NCBI GenBank assembly: GCA_947476675.1
Contig: CANJRL010000003.1
Span: forward strand, 1-64,000
DNA: 64,000 bases
Direction of reading: 5' to 3'
From: Phycisphaerales bacterium
GTDB taxonomy: Bacteria > Planctomycetota > Phycisphaerae > Phycisphaerales > UBA1924
Positions within the stretch are counted from its first letter, which is position 1. Every line of letters starts with the position of its first letter. Below the pieces are notes generated by a model. It was not told where the DNA came from. It did not search any database and saw only the letters and a list, made by a program, of their open reading frames with translations. The position numbers and the translations under genes were made by a program. Below are positions 6,406 to 15,905 of the stretch, in pieces.

Positions 6406-9126
6406 GTGGCGTGTCTCGCGTGTTCGGCTACCATCAACATTGTGTCGGCGTCCGAAGCCAAGTTCGATGCTGTGTCGTTGAGACGGAGCGATGTGGCGCT
6501 GCGCGAAGCGGCCGCTGCCGCCGGGCTTGGCGCGTATCTCTTCCGCCCGGGCCCTCCTGAGTCATTGGAATGGTCTGCCGAACTCAGAGCGCTCGCCGGG
6601 CTCTCCCAGGATGCGCCGATGTCGCTTGCGGCATTCGCCAATCTGATCCACCCCGGTGACCGCGAGCGAGTTCTGGCTCTTCTGGCCGAGGCCCACTCGC
6701 CGCCGGCCGACGGCTCCGCCGAGCGGGTGTTCCGATGCCGCCACCGCCTCATCCGGCCGGACGGCTCTCTCATGTGGATGCGTCTTCAGGGGCGCTCCTA
6801 CTTCGTGCCCGAGGGCGATGCGCTGCGCCTCGGCCATGCCACAGGCGTTGCTCTTGACGTCACCGACCTCGGCTCTGCGGACCAGGCGGCCCGGGCCAAC
6901 GAGGAGCGGCACCGGCTGGTCACCGAGGCGTTCCACGGGATGACCTACGACTGGGACATCAGAGGCGGCGCGTGCGAGCGTTCCGACGGCCTCGGCGCGC
7001 TGCTCGGCTATCTGCCGCACGAGCACGAGCGCACCGCCGCGTGGTGGGCCTCGCGGATGCACCCGGAGGATCTGGCGGGCGCGGAGAGCCGCTTCCGGGA
7101 CGCCGTCGCGAGCGGGGCGGTGTCGATCGAATCGCGCTACCGCATGCGGCGCCGCGACGGCGGGTGGGTCTGGGTCCACGACCGCGCCCGCATCATGCGC
7201 GACGCCGCCGGGGCGCCGGTGCGTCTGGTCGGCGCAACTGTTGACGTCTCCGCCGAGGTCGAGCGCGAGTCGCGCATCCGCTCCCTCGAGGCCGAGCGCG
7301 CCGCGGCGCTGAGGACGCTGGACGCCTTCATCCGCTCCGCCCCGGTGGGCATCGCCTACTTCGACCGCGAGATGCGGTACCGGTTCATCAATGACCGGCT
7401 CGCGGACATCAACGGCATCCCCGCCCCCGAGCACGTCGGCCGCACGATCGCCGAACTCCTGCCGTCGATCGCCCCGGTCATCGCGCCCGCGTTCGAGCGC
7501 GCGTTCCGGGGCGAGCGCACCGACAACCTGATCATCGAGGGCGAGACGCCGGCGGATCCCGGCGTCACCAGGGCATGGGCCGAGTGGTGGTTCCCGGTGC
7601 CCGACGCGGACGGAGGTGTTGACGGCGTCGGTGTCGTCGTCGACGAGATCACCGAGCAGCGAGAGGCCGAGGCCGCTCTTCGTCAGAGCGAGGAGCGATT
7701 CCGCACGCTGGCGCTCGCGATGCCGCAGATTCTGTGGCAAACTGACGCCGAGGGTGTCGTCACGTACGTCTCCGATCAATGGCGCGCTTACACGGGGTAC
7801 GACCCGGTCATCGCATCGGAAGGCAACCGTACCCTCATCCACCCCGACGACCGCGAGGGCTGTCTCGACGAATGGAGGCGTTGCGTCGCGCTCGGGAAGC
7901 GCTACGAGTGCGAGATGCGCCTCCGTCGCTTCGACGGCGAGCACCGGTGGTTCCTGGCCCGCGCCGAGCCTCTGCGCTCGGCTTCTGGGGCGGTTATCGC
8001 GTGGATCGGCACCTCGACCGACATCCACGACAGGAAGTCGGCGGAGGAGGTGCTGGCCCGCGACAACGAGACGCTCGAGCGGATCGTCCGGGAGCGCACC
8101 GCGGATCTCGAGCGCAGCCACCAGCAGCTCCGTCTCGCCGAGCGGATGGCGTTGCTCGGGACGCTCTCCGCGGGCCTCGGGCACGACATGGGGAACCTGC
8201 TTGTCCCCATCCGGGCGCGCCTCGCCTCGATCCTTCACGGCCAGACCTCCGAACAGACTCGCGCCGACGCGGATGCGATCGGCACCGCGGTGGAGTACCT
8301 GCAGCGCCTCAGCAACGGCCTGCGCCTGCTGGCGCTCGATCCCGAGCGCGCCGGCGCTGACCGCACGGAGGCGCGATCCTGGTGGCTGGACGCCGAACCC
8401 ATGCTGCGAAACGCCCTGCCCCGCGGCATCCACCTGGAGGGCGAGGCCCCGCCGACCGAGACGTGGATCGCGATCTCGCGCGCCGGGCTCACCCAGACTG
8501 TTTTCAACCTCGTCCAGAACGCGGGGGACGCCATGAAGCCGCGCGGGCACGGGCTGATCCGAATCTCCATTCTCCCCGTCGGCGGCGTCGCGCGCCTTCG
8601 CGTCGAGGACAACGGCCCCGGGATGCCGCCCTCGGTCCGCGATCGCTGCTTCGACGCTTTTTTCACCACCAAGCCCCGCGATCTCTCGACCGGCCTGGGG
8701 CTCTCGCTGGTCTACGGCCATGTCCGCCGCGCTGGGGGATCCCTGGCCATCGAGTCCGAACTCGGACGGGGCGCCACGTTCATGATCGATCTGCCCCTGT
8801 GCGAATCCCCGAAGGCCGGCGCCGATGGCGAGGCTCGCTCGGCGCTCGTCGTGGTGCGCGACGCCCGCATGCGCGCGTTCGTGTCGAGTGAGGTCGCGGC
8901 GATGGGGTACGCGGTGCGCGACGACGCCGGCGCGGCGTCCAGCGCCAGCCTGTGGGTGGTCGACCGCCTGCCTGCGGCGCCCTCGGGAGCCACCAGGGCG
9001 GTGCTCCTGGGGGAGGAACCAGAGAATAAGAATGACCCGAGGGTCCGCGCCCTCGGAGAACGCCCAACGTTCTCCGAGGTCCGCGACGCCCTCCGCGCCG
9101 CGCACTCCTCTCCGCGTAGACCATGA
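6406..9126 (+). CDS. Multi-PAS sensor histidine kinase with a degenerate C-terminal receiver
   Basis: 906 residues from the GTG at 6406. A GTG at 6442 is equally plausible, since neither has a Shine-Dalgarno and homology begins near residue 25. No membrane segment is seen, so it is probably cytoplasmic. Four PAS/PAC units occupy roughly residues 35-150, 165-290, 305-430 and 440-560 (for example HPGDRERV, HPEDLAG and HPDDREG). A coiled linker leads to a HisKA-like helix with the presumed phospho-His at 593 (GLGHDMGN), then an ATPase domain with N-box Asn705 (FNLVQNAGDAM), G1 DNGPGM near 735 and GLGLSL. The last ~110 residues look like a receiver domain with RD in place of the acidic pair and a shortened middle. 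The gene overlaps the next by 4 nt, which suggests that the regulator is its partner. Confidence 0.88.
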   Translation: MACLACSATINIVSASEAKFDAVSLRRSDVALREAAAAAGLGAYLFRPGPPESLEWSAELRALAGLSQDAPMSLAAFANLIHPGDRERVLALLAEAHSPPADGSAERVFRCRHRLIRPDGSLMWMRLQGRSYFVPEGDALRLGHATGVALDVTDLGSADQAARANEERHRLVTEAFHGMTYDWDIRGGACERSDGLGALLGYLPHEHERTAAWWASRMHPEDLAGAESRFRDAVASGAVSIESRYRMRRRDGGWVWVHDRARIMRDAAGAPVRLVGATVDVSAEVERESRIRSLEAERAAALRTLDAFIRSAPVGIAYFDREMRYRFINDRLADINGIPAPEHVGRTIAELLPSIAPVIAPAFERAFRGERTDNLIIEGETPADPGVTRAWAEWWFPVPDADGGVDGVGVVVDEITEQREAEAALRQSEERFRTLALAMPQILWQTDAEGVVTYVSDQWRAYTGYDPVIASEGNRTLIHPDDREGCLDEWRRCVALGKRYECEMRLRRFDGEHRWFLARAEPLRSASGAVIAWIGTSTDIHDRKSAEEVLARDNETLERIVRERTADLERSHQQLRLAERMALLGTLSAGLGHDMGNLLVPIRARLASILHGQTSEQTRADADAIGTAVEYLQRLSNGLRLLALDPERAGADRTEARSWWLDAEPMLRNALPRGIHLEGEAPPTETWIAISRAGLTQTVFNLVQNAGDAMKPRGHGLIRISILPVGGVARLRVEDNGPGMPPSVRDRCFDAFFTTKPRDLSTGLGLSLVYGHVRRAGGSLAIESELGRGATFMIDLPLCESPKAGADGEARSALVVVRDARMRAFVSSEVAAMGYAVRDDAGAASSASLWVVDRLPAAPSGATRAVLLGEEPENKNDPRVRALGERPTFSEVRDALRAAHSSPRRP

Positions 9127-9554
9127 GCCCGATGGCGTCACATCGCATCAAGGTCCTGGTCGTCGAGGACAACGCGCAGGTCGCGGAGGCGCTGCAGGTG
9201 ACCGTGGAGCGCGAGTCGGATCTGGCCTGGATTGGGTGGATCCCTTCCGCCGACCGCCTCGCCGCGATGCTTGTCGACCACCGCCCCGATGTGGCGGTCG
9301 TCGATCTTGATATGCCGGGTCTCGACCCCTTCGCGTGCATCCGCGCGATGACCGAAGCCGGGTGCGTCACCCGCTTCATCATCTTCACCGGGAACGCCGG
9401 CCTGGGCGCGATCGAGCAGGCTCTCGGGAGCGGCGTCTGGGGGTACGTCTGCAAGAGCGACGGCGCGGAAGCGCTCCTGGAGGCGCTGCGGCGCGTCGCC
9501 CGCGGAGAGTTTGCCCTCAGCCCGGAGGCGCGGCGGGTGTACCAGCACCGCTGA
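9123..9554 (+). CDS. Receiver-only response regulator
   Basis: 143 residues. Its ATG overlaps the stop of the upstream kinase gene (ATGA), a sign of translational coupling and partnership. A single CheY-like receiver domain has the acidic pair in VVEDN, the phosphoacceptor Asp61 (DLDMPG), the switch Thr (IIFTGNAG) and the conserved Lys (VCKSDG). After the domain only a short tail (LSPEARRVYQHR) remains. This resembles the start of the linker in NarL-type regulators, but no helix-turn-helix follows. Output is therefore by protein contact, or the domain is a phosphate shuttle. Confidence 0.9.
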   Translation: MSPMASHRIKVLVVEDNAQVAEALQVTVERESDLAWIGWIPSADRLAAMLVDHRPDVAVVDLDMPGLDPFACIRAMTEAGCVTRFIIFTGNAGLGAIEQALGSGVWGYVCKSDGAEALLEALRRVARGEFALSPEARRVYQHR

Positions 9555-9567
9555 GCGGCCGGAACGG

Positions 9568-9996
9568 TCAGTCCGCGAGGCTGTCGGGCAGCACCACCCT
9601 TCCGGCGGCGACGGCGCGGACGGCGGCGATGACCTTCAGCGGATCCGAGTGCTTCGCCACGAAGCCCCAGGCGCCCGCGGCCATGCAGCGCTCGACGATC
9701 GCCGCGTCGCAGACGCCGCTGAACACCAGCACGCGAGACCCCGGGGCCGACGCCGCGATCTCCGAGATCGTCTCGAGGGCGTCGCGCCCTCGCATCGTGA
9801 GGTCGAGCATCACGACGTGAGGCTGGCGGCGCAGCACCAGGTCGACCAGACCGTCGGCAGAAGTGGACGTCCCCACGACCCGGATGTCGGGCTGGGCCGA
9901 CAGGAGGCGCTCCCAGGCCGCGATCAGAAGGTGAGAGTCGTCTACGCAGACGAGCCGGATATGCCCTTCCGGAGCGGACCCTGCGGGGGATTCCAT
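9568..9996 (-). CDS. Second receiver-only response regulator
   Basis: 142 residues from the ATG at 9996. Upstream in-frame codons exist but lie outside the domain. The receiver has the acidic pair in VCVDDS, phosphoacceptor Asp65 in LDLTMRG (Arg where Pro is usual), the switch Ser (VFSGVCD) and Lys in FVAKHSDPLK. It ends a few residues past the domain (VVLPDSLAD), where NarL-type regulators would continue into a helix-turn-helix. It is convergent with the kinase-regulator pair, with only 13 nt between stops, so it may be a competing or parallel target of the same kinase. Confidence 0.88.
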   Translation of the reverse strand: MESPAGSAPEGHIRLVCVDDSHLLIAAWERLLSAQPDIRVVGTSTSADGLVDLVLRRQPHVVMLDLTMRGRDALETISEIAASAPGSRVLVFSGVCDAAIVERCMAAGAWGFVAKHSDPLKVIAAVRAVAAGRVVLPDSLAD

Positions 9997-10128
9997 GCGT
10001 CGATCGTAGTGATCCCGCGCGCCGACCGGGGAGGGGTGACTTGCGGGATTCGCGTCATCGGAAGCGGTGGGGCGCGGGTGATGCCTGCGCGCAGGCCGGG
10101 GCGCCGACACGCGCTGCGCGGCCGCCGC

Positions 10129-12234
10129 TCACCAGATCCGGGCTCGCGCATCGGGGGGGAGGAAGGACTTGTCGCCCGGCTGGACGCCGAAGGCGCGGTA
10201 CCACTCGTCGATGTGGCGGGGAGGCGTCGCGGCGCGGACCGGCCCCGGCGAGTGGACGTCGTTGATGATGCGCTGGCGGAGGGCCTCGTCGCGGAGAGCC
10301 ACGCGCCACACCTGGGCCCAGCCGAGGAAGACGCGCTGGACGCCGCTGAAACCGTCGATCTCCGGCGCGGGCTTCCCCTTGAGCGAGAGGCGATAGGCGT
10401 CGAGGGCGAGGAGCAGGCCGCCGAGGTCGGCGATGTTCTCTCCCATGGTCTGCTCGGCCTTGAGGCGCATGCTGGGGAACTGCTGGAACTCGACGGCCTC
10501 GTAGGTGGCGCCGAGGGCCTTGGAGCGGGCGACGAACTGCTCGGCGTCGGCGGCGGTCCACCAGTCGGTGAGTCGGCCTTCGCCGTCGGACTTGCGCCCC
10601 TGGTCGTCGAATCCGTGGGTGATCTCGTGGCCGATGACGGCGCCGATGCCGCCGTAGTTGACCGCGGCGTCGGCGGCGGGGTCGAAGAACGGCGGCTGGA
10701 GGATGGCGGCGGGGAAGACGATCTCGTTGCGCGTCGACGAGTAGTACGCGTTGACGGTCTGGGGGGTCATGCCGAAGTCGGCCCTGTCGACCGGCTTGCC
10801 GAGGCGGGCGGCCCAGAAGTCGGCGTTGTGGCGGCGGGCGCGGAGGGAGTTGCCCACGAGGTCGCCGGGCTTGATCTCGAGACTGGAGTAGTCGCGCCAC
10901 TTGGAGGGGTATCCGATCTTGAGGCCGAACTTCGAGAGTTTGTCGAGGGCCTTGGCCTTGGTGTCGGGGGTCATCCAGTCGAGGGCCTGGATGCGGGACT
11001 TCATCGAGGCGCGGAGATTCTCGACGAGGGCCTCGACCTGGGCCTTGGAGGACGCGGGGAAGAAGCGCTCGACATATTCGCGGCCGAGGGCCTCGCCCAT
11101 GGCCCGCTCGACGAAGCGCACGCCGCGCTTCCAGCGCTCTTCCTGGGCGGGGACGCCGTTGAGGAAGCCCTGGCGGAACGCGAAGTGGGCGTCGGTAAAC
11201 CGCTTGCTGAGGAGCGGAGCGGCGCCGTCGACGGCGTGGAAGGCGGCCCAGGACTGGAGGGTGGCGAGGTCGGCCTTCTGGAGCGCCGAGGCGATCTCGG
11301 GGAACGCGGATTTCTGCGAGATGATGGCCTTCTTCACGCCGGCGAGGCGGGCGCCTTCGAAGTACCTGGGCCAATCGAAGCCCGGGGTCAGGCTCTCGAG
11401 TTCGGCCGGGGTCATCGGGTTGTAGGTCTTCTCGACCTGGCGGCTCTGGGCGATCGACCAGTGGGCGTTGGCGAGCTCCGTCTCGAAGGCAAGTACCTTG
11501 TCCGCGGCGGCGGACGCGTCCGGCCAGTTGACCATGCCCAGGAGCGAGGCGATGTACTCGCGGTACTTGGCCCGGTGGTTGGCGAAGGAGTCGCGGAGGT
11601 AGAACTCGCGGTCGCCCAGGCCCAGGCCCGATTGGAACACGCGGAGCGAGTAATAGTCGGGCTCCTTGGGGTCGTCGCTGACGCGGGCGTTGAACGCGGA
11701 GACGCCGAGGCCGGCGCTGGCGCGGCCCATGAGCGCGCACATGTCGCCGAGGGTGCGCGCCGCGCGGATCTCGTCGAGCAAGGGCTGGACCGGCTTGGCG
11801 TCGAGAGCCTCAACTGCCGCCTCATCCATGTAACTGGCGTAGAGGGCGGCGAGCCTGCCGCGGTCGCCCTCGGTCTGGCCCTTGAGCGACTCGAGGATCT
11901 CGCGGCAGCGCTCGACCGAGAGCTCGTCGAGGCGGGAGAAGGGACCGTCGATCGAGCGGTCGGGCGGGATGACCACGTTCTTGGCCCAGACACCGCTGGT
12001 AAAGAGGAAGAAATCATCCCCGGGCTTGACGGAGCGGTCCATGCCGGCCGCGTCAAAGCCCCAGGCCCCGATGGCGGCGGCGTTGGCCGCGGGCTTCGAA
12101 GGCGGGGTCGAGGAAGTCTGAGCCTGCGCGGTGGCGGCGGCCGCCAGGGCGGTCGTCACCGCGGCGAGCATCGCTCGGCGGAAGGCGCTTCGGGCGGCGC
12201 CGATCAACGGCGCGACGTGGCGATGCGTGATCAT
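10129..12234 (-). CDS. M13 family zinc metallopeptidase (neprilysin/PepO type), exported
   Basis: 701 residues with an N-terminal export signal (AMLAAVTTALAAAATAQAQ). The mature protein starts with the usual M13 motif around VKPGDDFFLFTSGVW. The zinc site is HEITH (His536-His540), and the third ligand lies in GENIADLGG downstream. NAYYSSTRNEIVFPAAI is the substrate-binding NAYY motif of the family. The length matches typical bacterial members. These enzymes cleave oligopeptides on the amino side of hydrophobic residues. The C-terminus ends RIW, close to the family's CxxW ending. The gene lies 96 nt downstream of the TolC-like gene on the same strand and may be read from the same transcript or its own promoter. 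Confidence 0.93.
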   Translation of the reverse strand: MITHRHVAPLIGAARSAFRRAMLAAVTTALAAAATAQAQTSSTPPSKPAANAAAIGAWGFDAAGMDRSVKPGDDFFLFTSGVWAKNVVIPPDRSIDGPFSRLDELSVERCREILESLKGQTEGDRGRLAALYASYMDEAAVEALDAKPVQPLLDEIRAARTLGDMCALMGRASAGLGVSAFNARVSDDPKEPDYYSLRVFQSGLGLGDREFYLRDSFANHRAKYREYIASLLGMVNWPDASAAADKVLAFETELANAHWSIAQSRQVEKTYNPMTPAELESLTPGFDWPRYFEGARLAGVKKAIISQKSAFPEIASALQKADLATLQSWAAFHAVDGAAPLLSKRFTDAHFAFRQGFLNGVPAQEERWKRGVRFVERAMGEALGREYVERFFPASSKAQVEALVENLRASMKSRIQALDWMTPDTKAKALDKLSKFGLKIGYPSKWRDYSSLEIKPGDLVGNSLRARRHNADFWAARLGKPVDRADFGMTPQTVNAYYSSTRNEIVFPAAILQPPFFDPAADAAVNYGGIGAVIGHEITHGFDDQGRKSDGEGRLTDWWTAADAEQFVARSKALGATYEAVEFQQFPSMRLKAEQTMGENIADLGGLLLALDAYRLSLKGKPAPEIDGFSGVQRVFLGWAQVWRVALRDEALRQRIINDVHSPGPVRAATPPRHIDEWYRAFGVQPGDKSFLPPDARARIW

Positions 12235-12330
12235 GGTTTGCTCCGGCGGGGGGTGATTCCAGGATGGTACCGCCGCACTCTGCCGAGCGCGGCACGGGGG
12301 AGCGGGGTGCGCCCACGGCGCTTCGGGGGA

Positions 12331-13788
12331 TCATTCGGGCTCGAGCGTCTGCGCCGGCGGCTGGGGCGGGGCCCACCCGCCGCCGAGAGCCTTGAAGAGC
12401 GCGACGAGGTCGGTCGCGATGTTGGTCTCGGACTGGGTGAGCAGGGCCTCGGTCGCGTAGAGCGAGCGCTGCGCGGAGAGCACGTTCAGGAAGTCGGTGC
12501 GGCCGGCGTTGTAGAGGCTGAGCGCGAGATCGACGGCCTGGCGGTTGGCGGCCGCGGCGTCGGCCAGGGCGGAGCGGCGCTGCTGCTCTCGGGTGAAGTT
12601 GCTCAGCGCCGTCTCGACGTCCTGCAGCGCCGCGAGCACGGCCTGGCGGTAGCCGAGTGCGGCCTGCTCGGCGACTGCGCGGGCCTCCTCGATGTTGCCC
12701 TCGACCCGTCCGCCGGTGAAGAGCGGCAAGGTGACCGCGGGGCTGATGGACCAGAAGTGGTTCGCCAGGCTCACGACCGACGAGGCGTCGCGGCCCTGCG
12801 TGCCGAAGGAGCCGGTCAGGGAAAAGCGGGGGAACTGACCTGCGACGGCGACGCCGACGCGGGCGGTGGCGGCGTGGAGCGACGCTTCCGCGGCGCGGAG
12901 ATCGGGCCTTCGCTCAAGAAGCTCGGACGGGAGCCCCACGGGGATCGAATCGGGGATGGCGGCGGGCGGCGACCCGGGCGTGAGCGCCTGAAGGAGGGCG
13001 TCGGGCTCCTGGCCGACCAGCACGCCGAGGGCGTACGCGGCGGCGCGGAACTGGGCGTCATAGTTCGGGATCTGCGATTCTGTCTGGGTCACGTTGGCGC
13101 GGGCGTTGGCGACGTCGAGGGCGCTGACGAAGCCGGCGTCGAGGCGCTGCTGGGTGAGTTCGAGGGTGCGGCGCTGGGCGTTGAGGTTCTCGCGCGCGAT
13201 GCCGAGTTGGCGCTGGGCGCCGCGGAGGTCGAAGTAGGCCGTGGCGGCCTCGCCTTCGAGGGACACGAGGATGGACTCGCGGTTGAGAAAGGCGGCTTCG
13301 AGGTCGGCGTCCGCCGCTTCGACGCCGCGGCGGAGCCCTCCGAACACGTCGATCTCCCAGGAGGCGTCGAAGCCCGCGCGGAAGAAGTTGGCCGTGGACG
13401 CGACGGGGCCGACGCGGCTGCGGCTGCGCTGGTACGAGGCCGAGGCGTCGACGGTCGGGAGGAGCGCGCCCGCGGCGATCGAGCGCACGGCGCGGGCCTG
13501 GCGCACGCGGGACTGGGCCTGCGCAAGCGTGAGGTTGTCCGCGGCCACCCGCTCGATGATCCAGGTGAGCGTCGGGTCGTTGAACCTGGTCCACCACGCG
13601 GCGAGATCCGCGGGCTCGTTCACGGGGGCGCTGGGAACGGGGCGGTCGGAGGCGCCGGGATCGGCGCCGGTCCATGCGCCCGGCGCGACGCGGGCCGGCG
13701 GCTCGAAGTCGGGACCGACGGTGCACGCCGCGGGCAGCACGGCGGCGAGGAGGGCGATCATCGGGATCCGACGCCTGGCGTCATTCAT
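12331..13788 (-). CDS. TolC/NodT-type outer membrane efflux lipoprotein
   Basis: 485 residues from the ATG at 13788, which overlaps the end of the permease gene by 8 nt. The signal ends in a lipobox (VLPAACTVGPDFEPP), typical of the NodT/OprM family. Two related halves of long alpha-helical coiled-coil with beta segments follow, each starting with a conserved LAQAQSRVRQAR-like or RPDLRAAEASL-like stretch. The protein forms the trimeric outer membrane exit duct for the MacA-like adaptor and ABC transporter encoded just upstream. It is the last gene of that set. Confidence 0.93.
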   Translation of the reverse strand: MNDARRRIPMIALLAAVLPAACTVGPDFEPPARVAPGAWTGADPGASDRPVPSAPVNEPADLAAWWTRFNDPTLTWIIERVAADNLTLAQAQSRVRQARAVRSIAAGALLPTVDASASYQRSRSRVGPVASTANFFRAGFDASWEIDVFGGLRRGVEAADADLEAAFLNRESILVSLEGEAATAYFDLRGAQRQLGIARENLNAQRRTLELTQQRLDAGFVSALDVANARANVTQTESQIPNYDAQFRAAAYALGVLVGQEPDALLQALTPGSPPAAIPDSIPVGLPSELLERRPDLRAAEASLHAATARVGVAVAGQFPRFSLTGSFGTQGRDASSVVSLANHFWSISPAVTLPLFTGGRVEGNIEEARAVAEQAALGYRQAVLAALQDVETALSNFTREQQRRSALADAAAANRQAVDLALSLYNAGRTDFLNVLSAQRSLYATEALLTQSETNIATDLVALFKALGGGWAPPQPPAQTLEPE

Positions 13789-15139
13789 ACCGGAGGGCCT
13801 CAATCGGATCGAGGCGCGAGGCCTTCCAGGCGGGGTAGAAGCCGAAGACGATTCCCACGGCGGCGGAGACGGCGATCGACGCGATGACGGCCTCGAGGGA
13901 GGCTTCGACGGGCCATCGGAGGAGTTGCTTCACGATGATCGCGGCGCCCCGTCCGAGCGAGAGGCCGAGCAGCCCCCCGAGGAGGCAGAGCACCGTCGCC
14001 TCCGTGAGGAACTGGAGGAGGATGTCGCGGGCGCGGGCGCCGACGGCCATGCGCAGCCCGATCTCGCGGGTGCGCTCGGTCACGGAGACGAGCATGATGT
14101 TCATGATGCCCACGCCTCCAACAACCAGGGAGATGAGCGCGACCGCGAGCAGGAGGTTCGTCATCATGGTGGTGGTGGAGGAGAGCGCGTTGGCGGTCTC
14201 GGTCATGTCGCGGAGGGAGAAGTCTTCCGGCTCTCCGGGGCGGGCGCGGTGCCGCTCGCGGAGCAGGTCGGTGATCTGCGCCATCGCGGACCTGATCTCC
14301 GGGGAGGAAGCGGCGGCGACGAGAATCTGATCGACGTTGGCGAAGCGGACGGGCATGGGCTTGTCGAGGGCCTGCGCGGCGGACGTCGCGGGGAACACGC
14401 TGGGCGCGCCGGGGAAGACGGAGTTCGACGTGGACGAGGCGCTCGCGGAGCCGCCGGCGGCGGCGCCCGACCCCGATGAGCCGGAGACGCGATACTTGAT
14501 CGTGGTCCACGGGGCGAGAACAAGATCGTCCTGATCCTGCCCGAAGGCATTGGCCCCCTTCTGCGACAGCACGCCGACGACGCGGAAGCCCACGCTCTGA
14601 AGCCGGATCTCCTCGCCGACCGGGGAGCGGCCCTGGAAGAGCTCGCGAACGATCGTCTGGCCCACGAGGCAGACGCGCGAGGCGTTGCGCACGTCCGCGG
14701 CGCTGAACATCTCGCCCTCCGTCAGGTTCGACCAGTCGCGGACTTCGAGGTACGCCGGGGTGCTCCCGACGATCGACTGAGGCACCCAGTTCCGCTCCTT
14801 GTAGATGACCTGGGTGCGGGCCCGGACGAGCGGGGCCGCGGCCTTGACGGCGGGGCATTCGCGGAGGATGGCGTCGCAGTCTTCCGCCGTCAGGGTGAGG
14901 GTGCTCCCGCCGCCGAACGAAACGCCGCCGCTGGCCGCGGCGCCCGGGAGGACGAGGAGGTTGTTGGCGCCCATGCTCGAGATGGTCTTGGCGATGGCGC
15001 CGGAGGAGCCCTTGCCGATCTCCATCATGGCGATGACGGCGGCGATGCCGATCACGATTCCCAGCACGGTGAGCGCCGAGCGGGTGATGTTGCGGCGGAG
15101 GGCGCGGAGCGCGGTGCGCAGCGTCTTGGCGAAGGTCAC
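13781..15139 (-). CDS. MacB-type ABC transporter permease
   Basis: 452 residues: an N-terminal transmembrane helix after ALRALRRNITRSALTVLGIV, a large periplasmic MacB-PCD domain (about residues 45-325) and a C-terminal FtsX domain with three helices (LLLAVALISLVVGGVGIMNI, then ERTREIGLRMAVGARARDIL). It lacks an ATPase domain, which is encoded by the adjacent gene, unlike E. coli MacB where both are fused. Such permeases couple cytoplasmic ATP hydrolysis to periplasmic motion that expels substrate through a TolC duct. A Ser/Gly/Ala-rich insertion of about 20 residues near residue 230 in the periplasmic domain is unusual but in frame. Confidence 0.93.
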   Translation of the reverse strand: MTFAKTLRTALRALRRNITRSALTVLGIVIGIAAVIAMMEIGKGSSGAIAKTISSMGANNLLVLPGAAASGGVSFGGGSTLTLTAEDCDAILRECPAVKAAAPLVRARTQVIYKERNWVPQSIVGSTPAYLEVRDWSNLTEGEMFSAADVRNASRVCLVGQTIVRELFQGRSPVGEEIRLQSVGFRVVGVLSQKGANAFGQDQDDLVLAPWTTIKYRVSGSSGSGAAAGGSASASSTSNSVFPGAPSVFPATSAAQALDKPMPVRFANVDQILVAAASSPEIRSAMAQITDLLRERHRARPGEPEDFSLRDMTETANALSSTTTMMTNLLLAVALISLVVGGVGIMNIMLVSVTERTREIGLRMAVGARARDILLQFLTEATVLCLLGGLLGLSLGRGAAIIVKQLLRWPVEASLEAVIASIAVSAAVGIVFGFYPAWKASRLDPIEALRYE

Positions 15140-15888
15140 GCGGCGGCCTCCTCGGGGGCCGGCGCCGCGGCGGCGACGCCGGCGAGCAGCGGGGTCTGCG
15201 CGGTGTCGGATTCGACGAGCCCGTCGCGGAGCCTGATGTTGCGCCGGGTGTGGCCCGCAACGACGGGGTCGTGGGTGACGACGATGATCGTGATGCCTTC
15301 TTCCGCGTTGACCCTCTGGAGCATGGCCAGGACCTCCAGGGTGGTGCGGGAGTCGAGGTTGCCGGTCGGCTCGTCGGCGAAGAGCACGGGAGGACGGTTC
15401 ACCAGCGCGCGGGCGATCGCGACTCGCTGCTGCTGCCCGCCGGAGAGCTGGCTGGGGGTGTGGTCCATGCGTTCGCTCAGCCCGACCATGACGAGGAGGT
15501 CCTCGGCGCGGCGCCGAGCCTCGCGGTCGGTGATGCCCGACGCGGTGTACGAGAGCGGCATCATCACCTGCTCGAGCGCCGTGGTGCGGGGGAGGAGATT
15601 GAATGATTGGAAGACAAAGCCGATCTTGCGGTTCCGCACGCGGGCGCGCCCGTCCTTGGTGAGGCGGGTGATCTCCTCATCGTCGAGCCAGTACGATCCG
15701 GAGGTCGGGCGGTCGAGGCAGCCGAGGGTGTTCATCAGGGTTGTCTTCCCAGAACCGGATGGGCCGGTCAGCGCGACCATCTCGCCCCGCTCGATGCAGA
15801 GCGTGATCCCGCGAAGCACGGGGACGTCGATATCGCCGACGTGGAACGTGCGGCGGATATCCTCGAGTTGGATGAGCGGCCTGGGCAT
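15136..15888 (-). CDS. ABC transporter ATP-binding protein, MacB/LolD type
   Basis: 250 residues. Walker A is GPSGSGKTT, the signature is LSGGQQQRVAIARAL, Walker B is VLFADEPTGNLDS and the H-loop His is in VVTHD. The DEPTGNLDS wording is typical of the LolD/MacB/FtsE subfamily that pairs with FtsX-type permeases. The stop overlaps the permease start by 4 nt (ATGA). A tail of about 30 residues rich in Ala, Pro and Glu extends beyond the domain. It supplies ATPase activity for the adjoining permease. Confidence 0.95.
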   Translation of the reverse strand: MPRPLIQLEDIRRTFHVGDIDVPVLRGITLCIERGEMVALTGPSGSGKTTLMNTLGCLDRPTSGSYWLDDEEITRLTKDGRARVRNRKIGFVFQSFNLLPRTTALEQVMMPLSYTASGITDREARRRAEDLLVMVGLSERMDHTPSQLSGGQQQRVAIARALVNRPPVLFADEPTGNLDSRTTLEVLAMLQRVNAEEGITIIVVTHDPVVAGHTRRNIRLRDGLVESDTAQTPLLAGVAAAAPAPEEAAA

Positions 15889-15905
15889 CGGAACTGATGG
15901 ATGGT

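Noticed and set aside
9511-13887. A plus-strand open frame of over 1,450 codons opposite the M13 and TolC genes
   Set aside because: The translation is a low-complexity mix of Gly, Arg, Glu, Ala and Val without domain text, and it lies antisense to genes with clear motifs. It results from GC-rich third codon positions.
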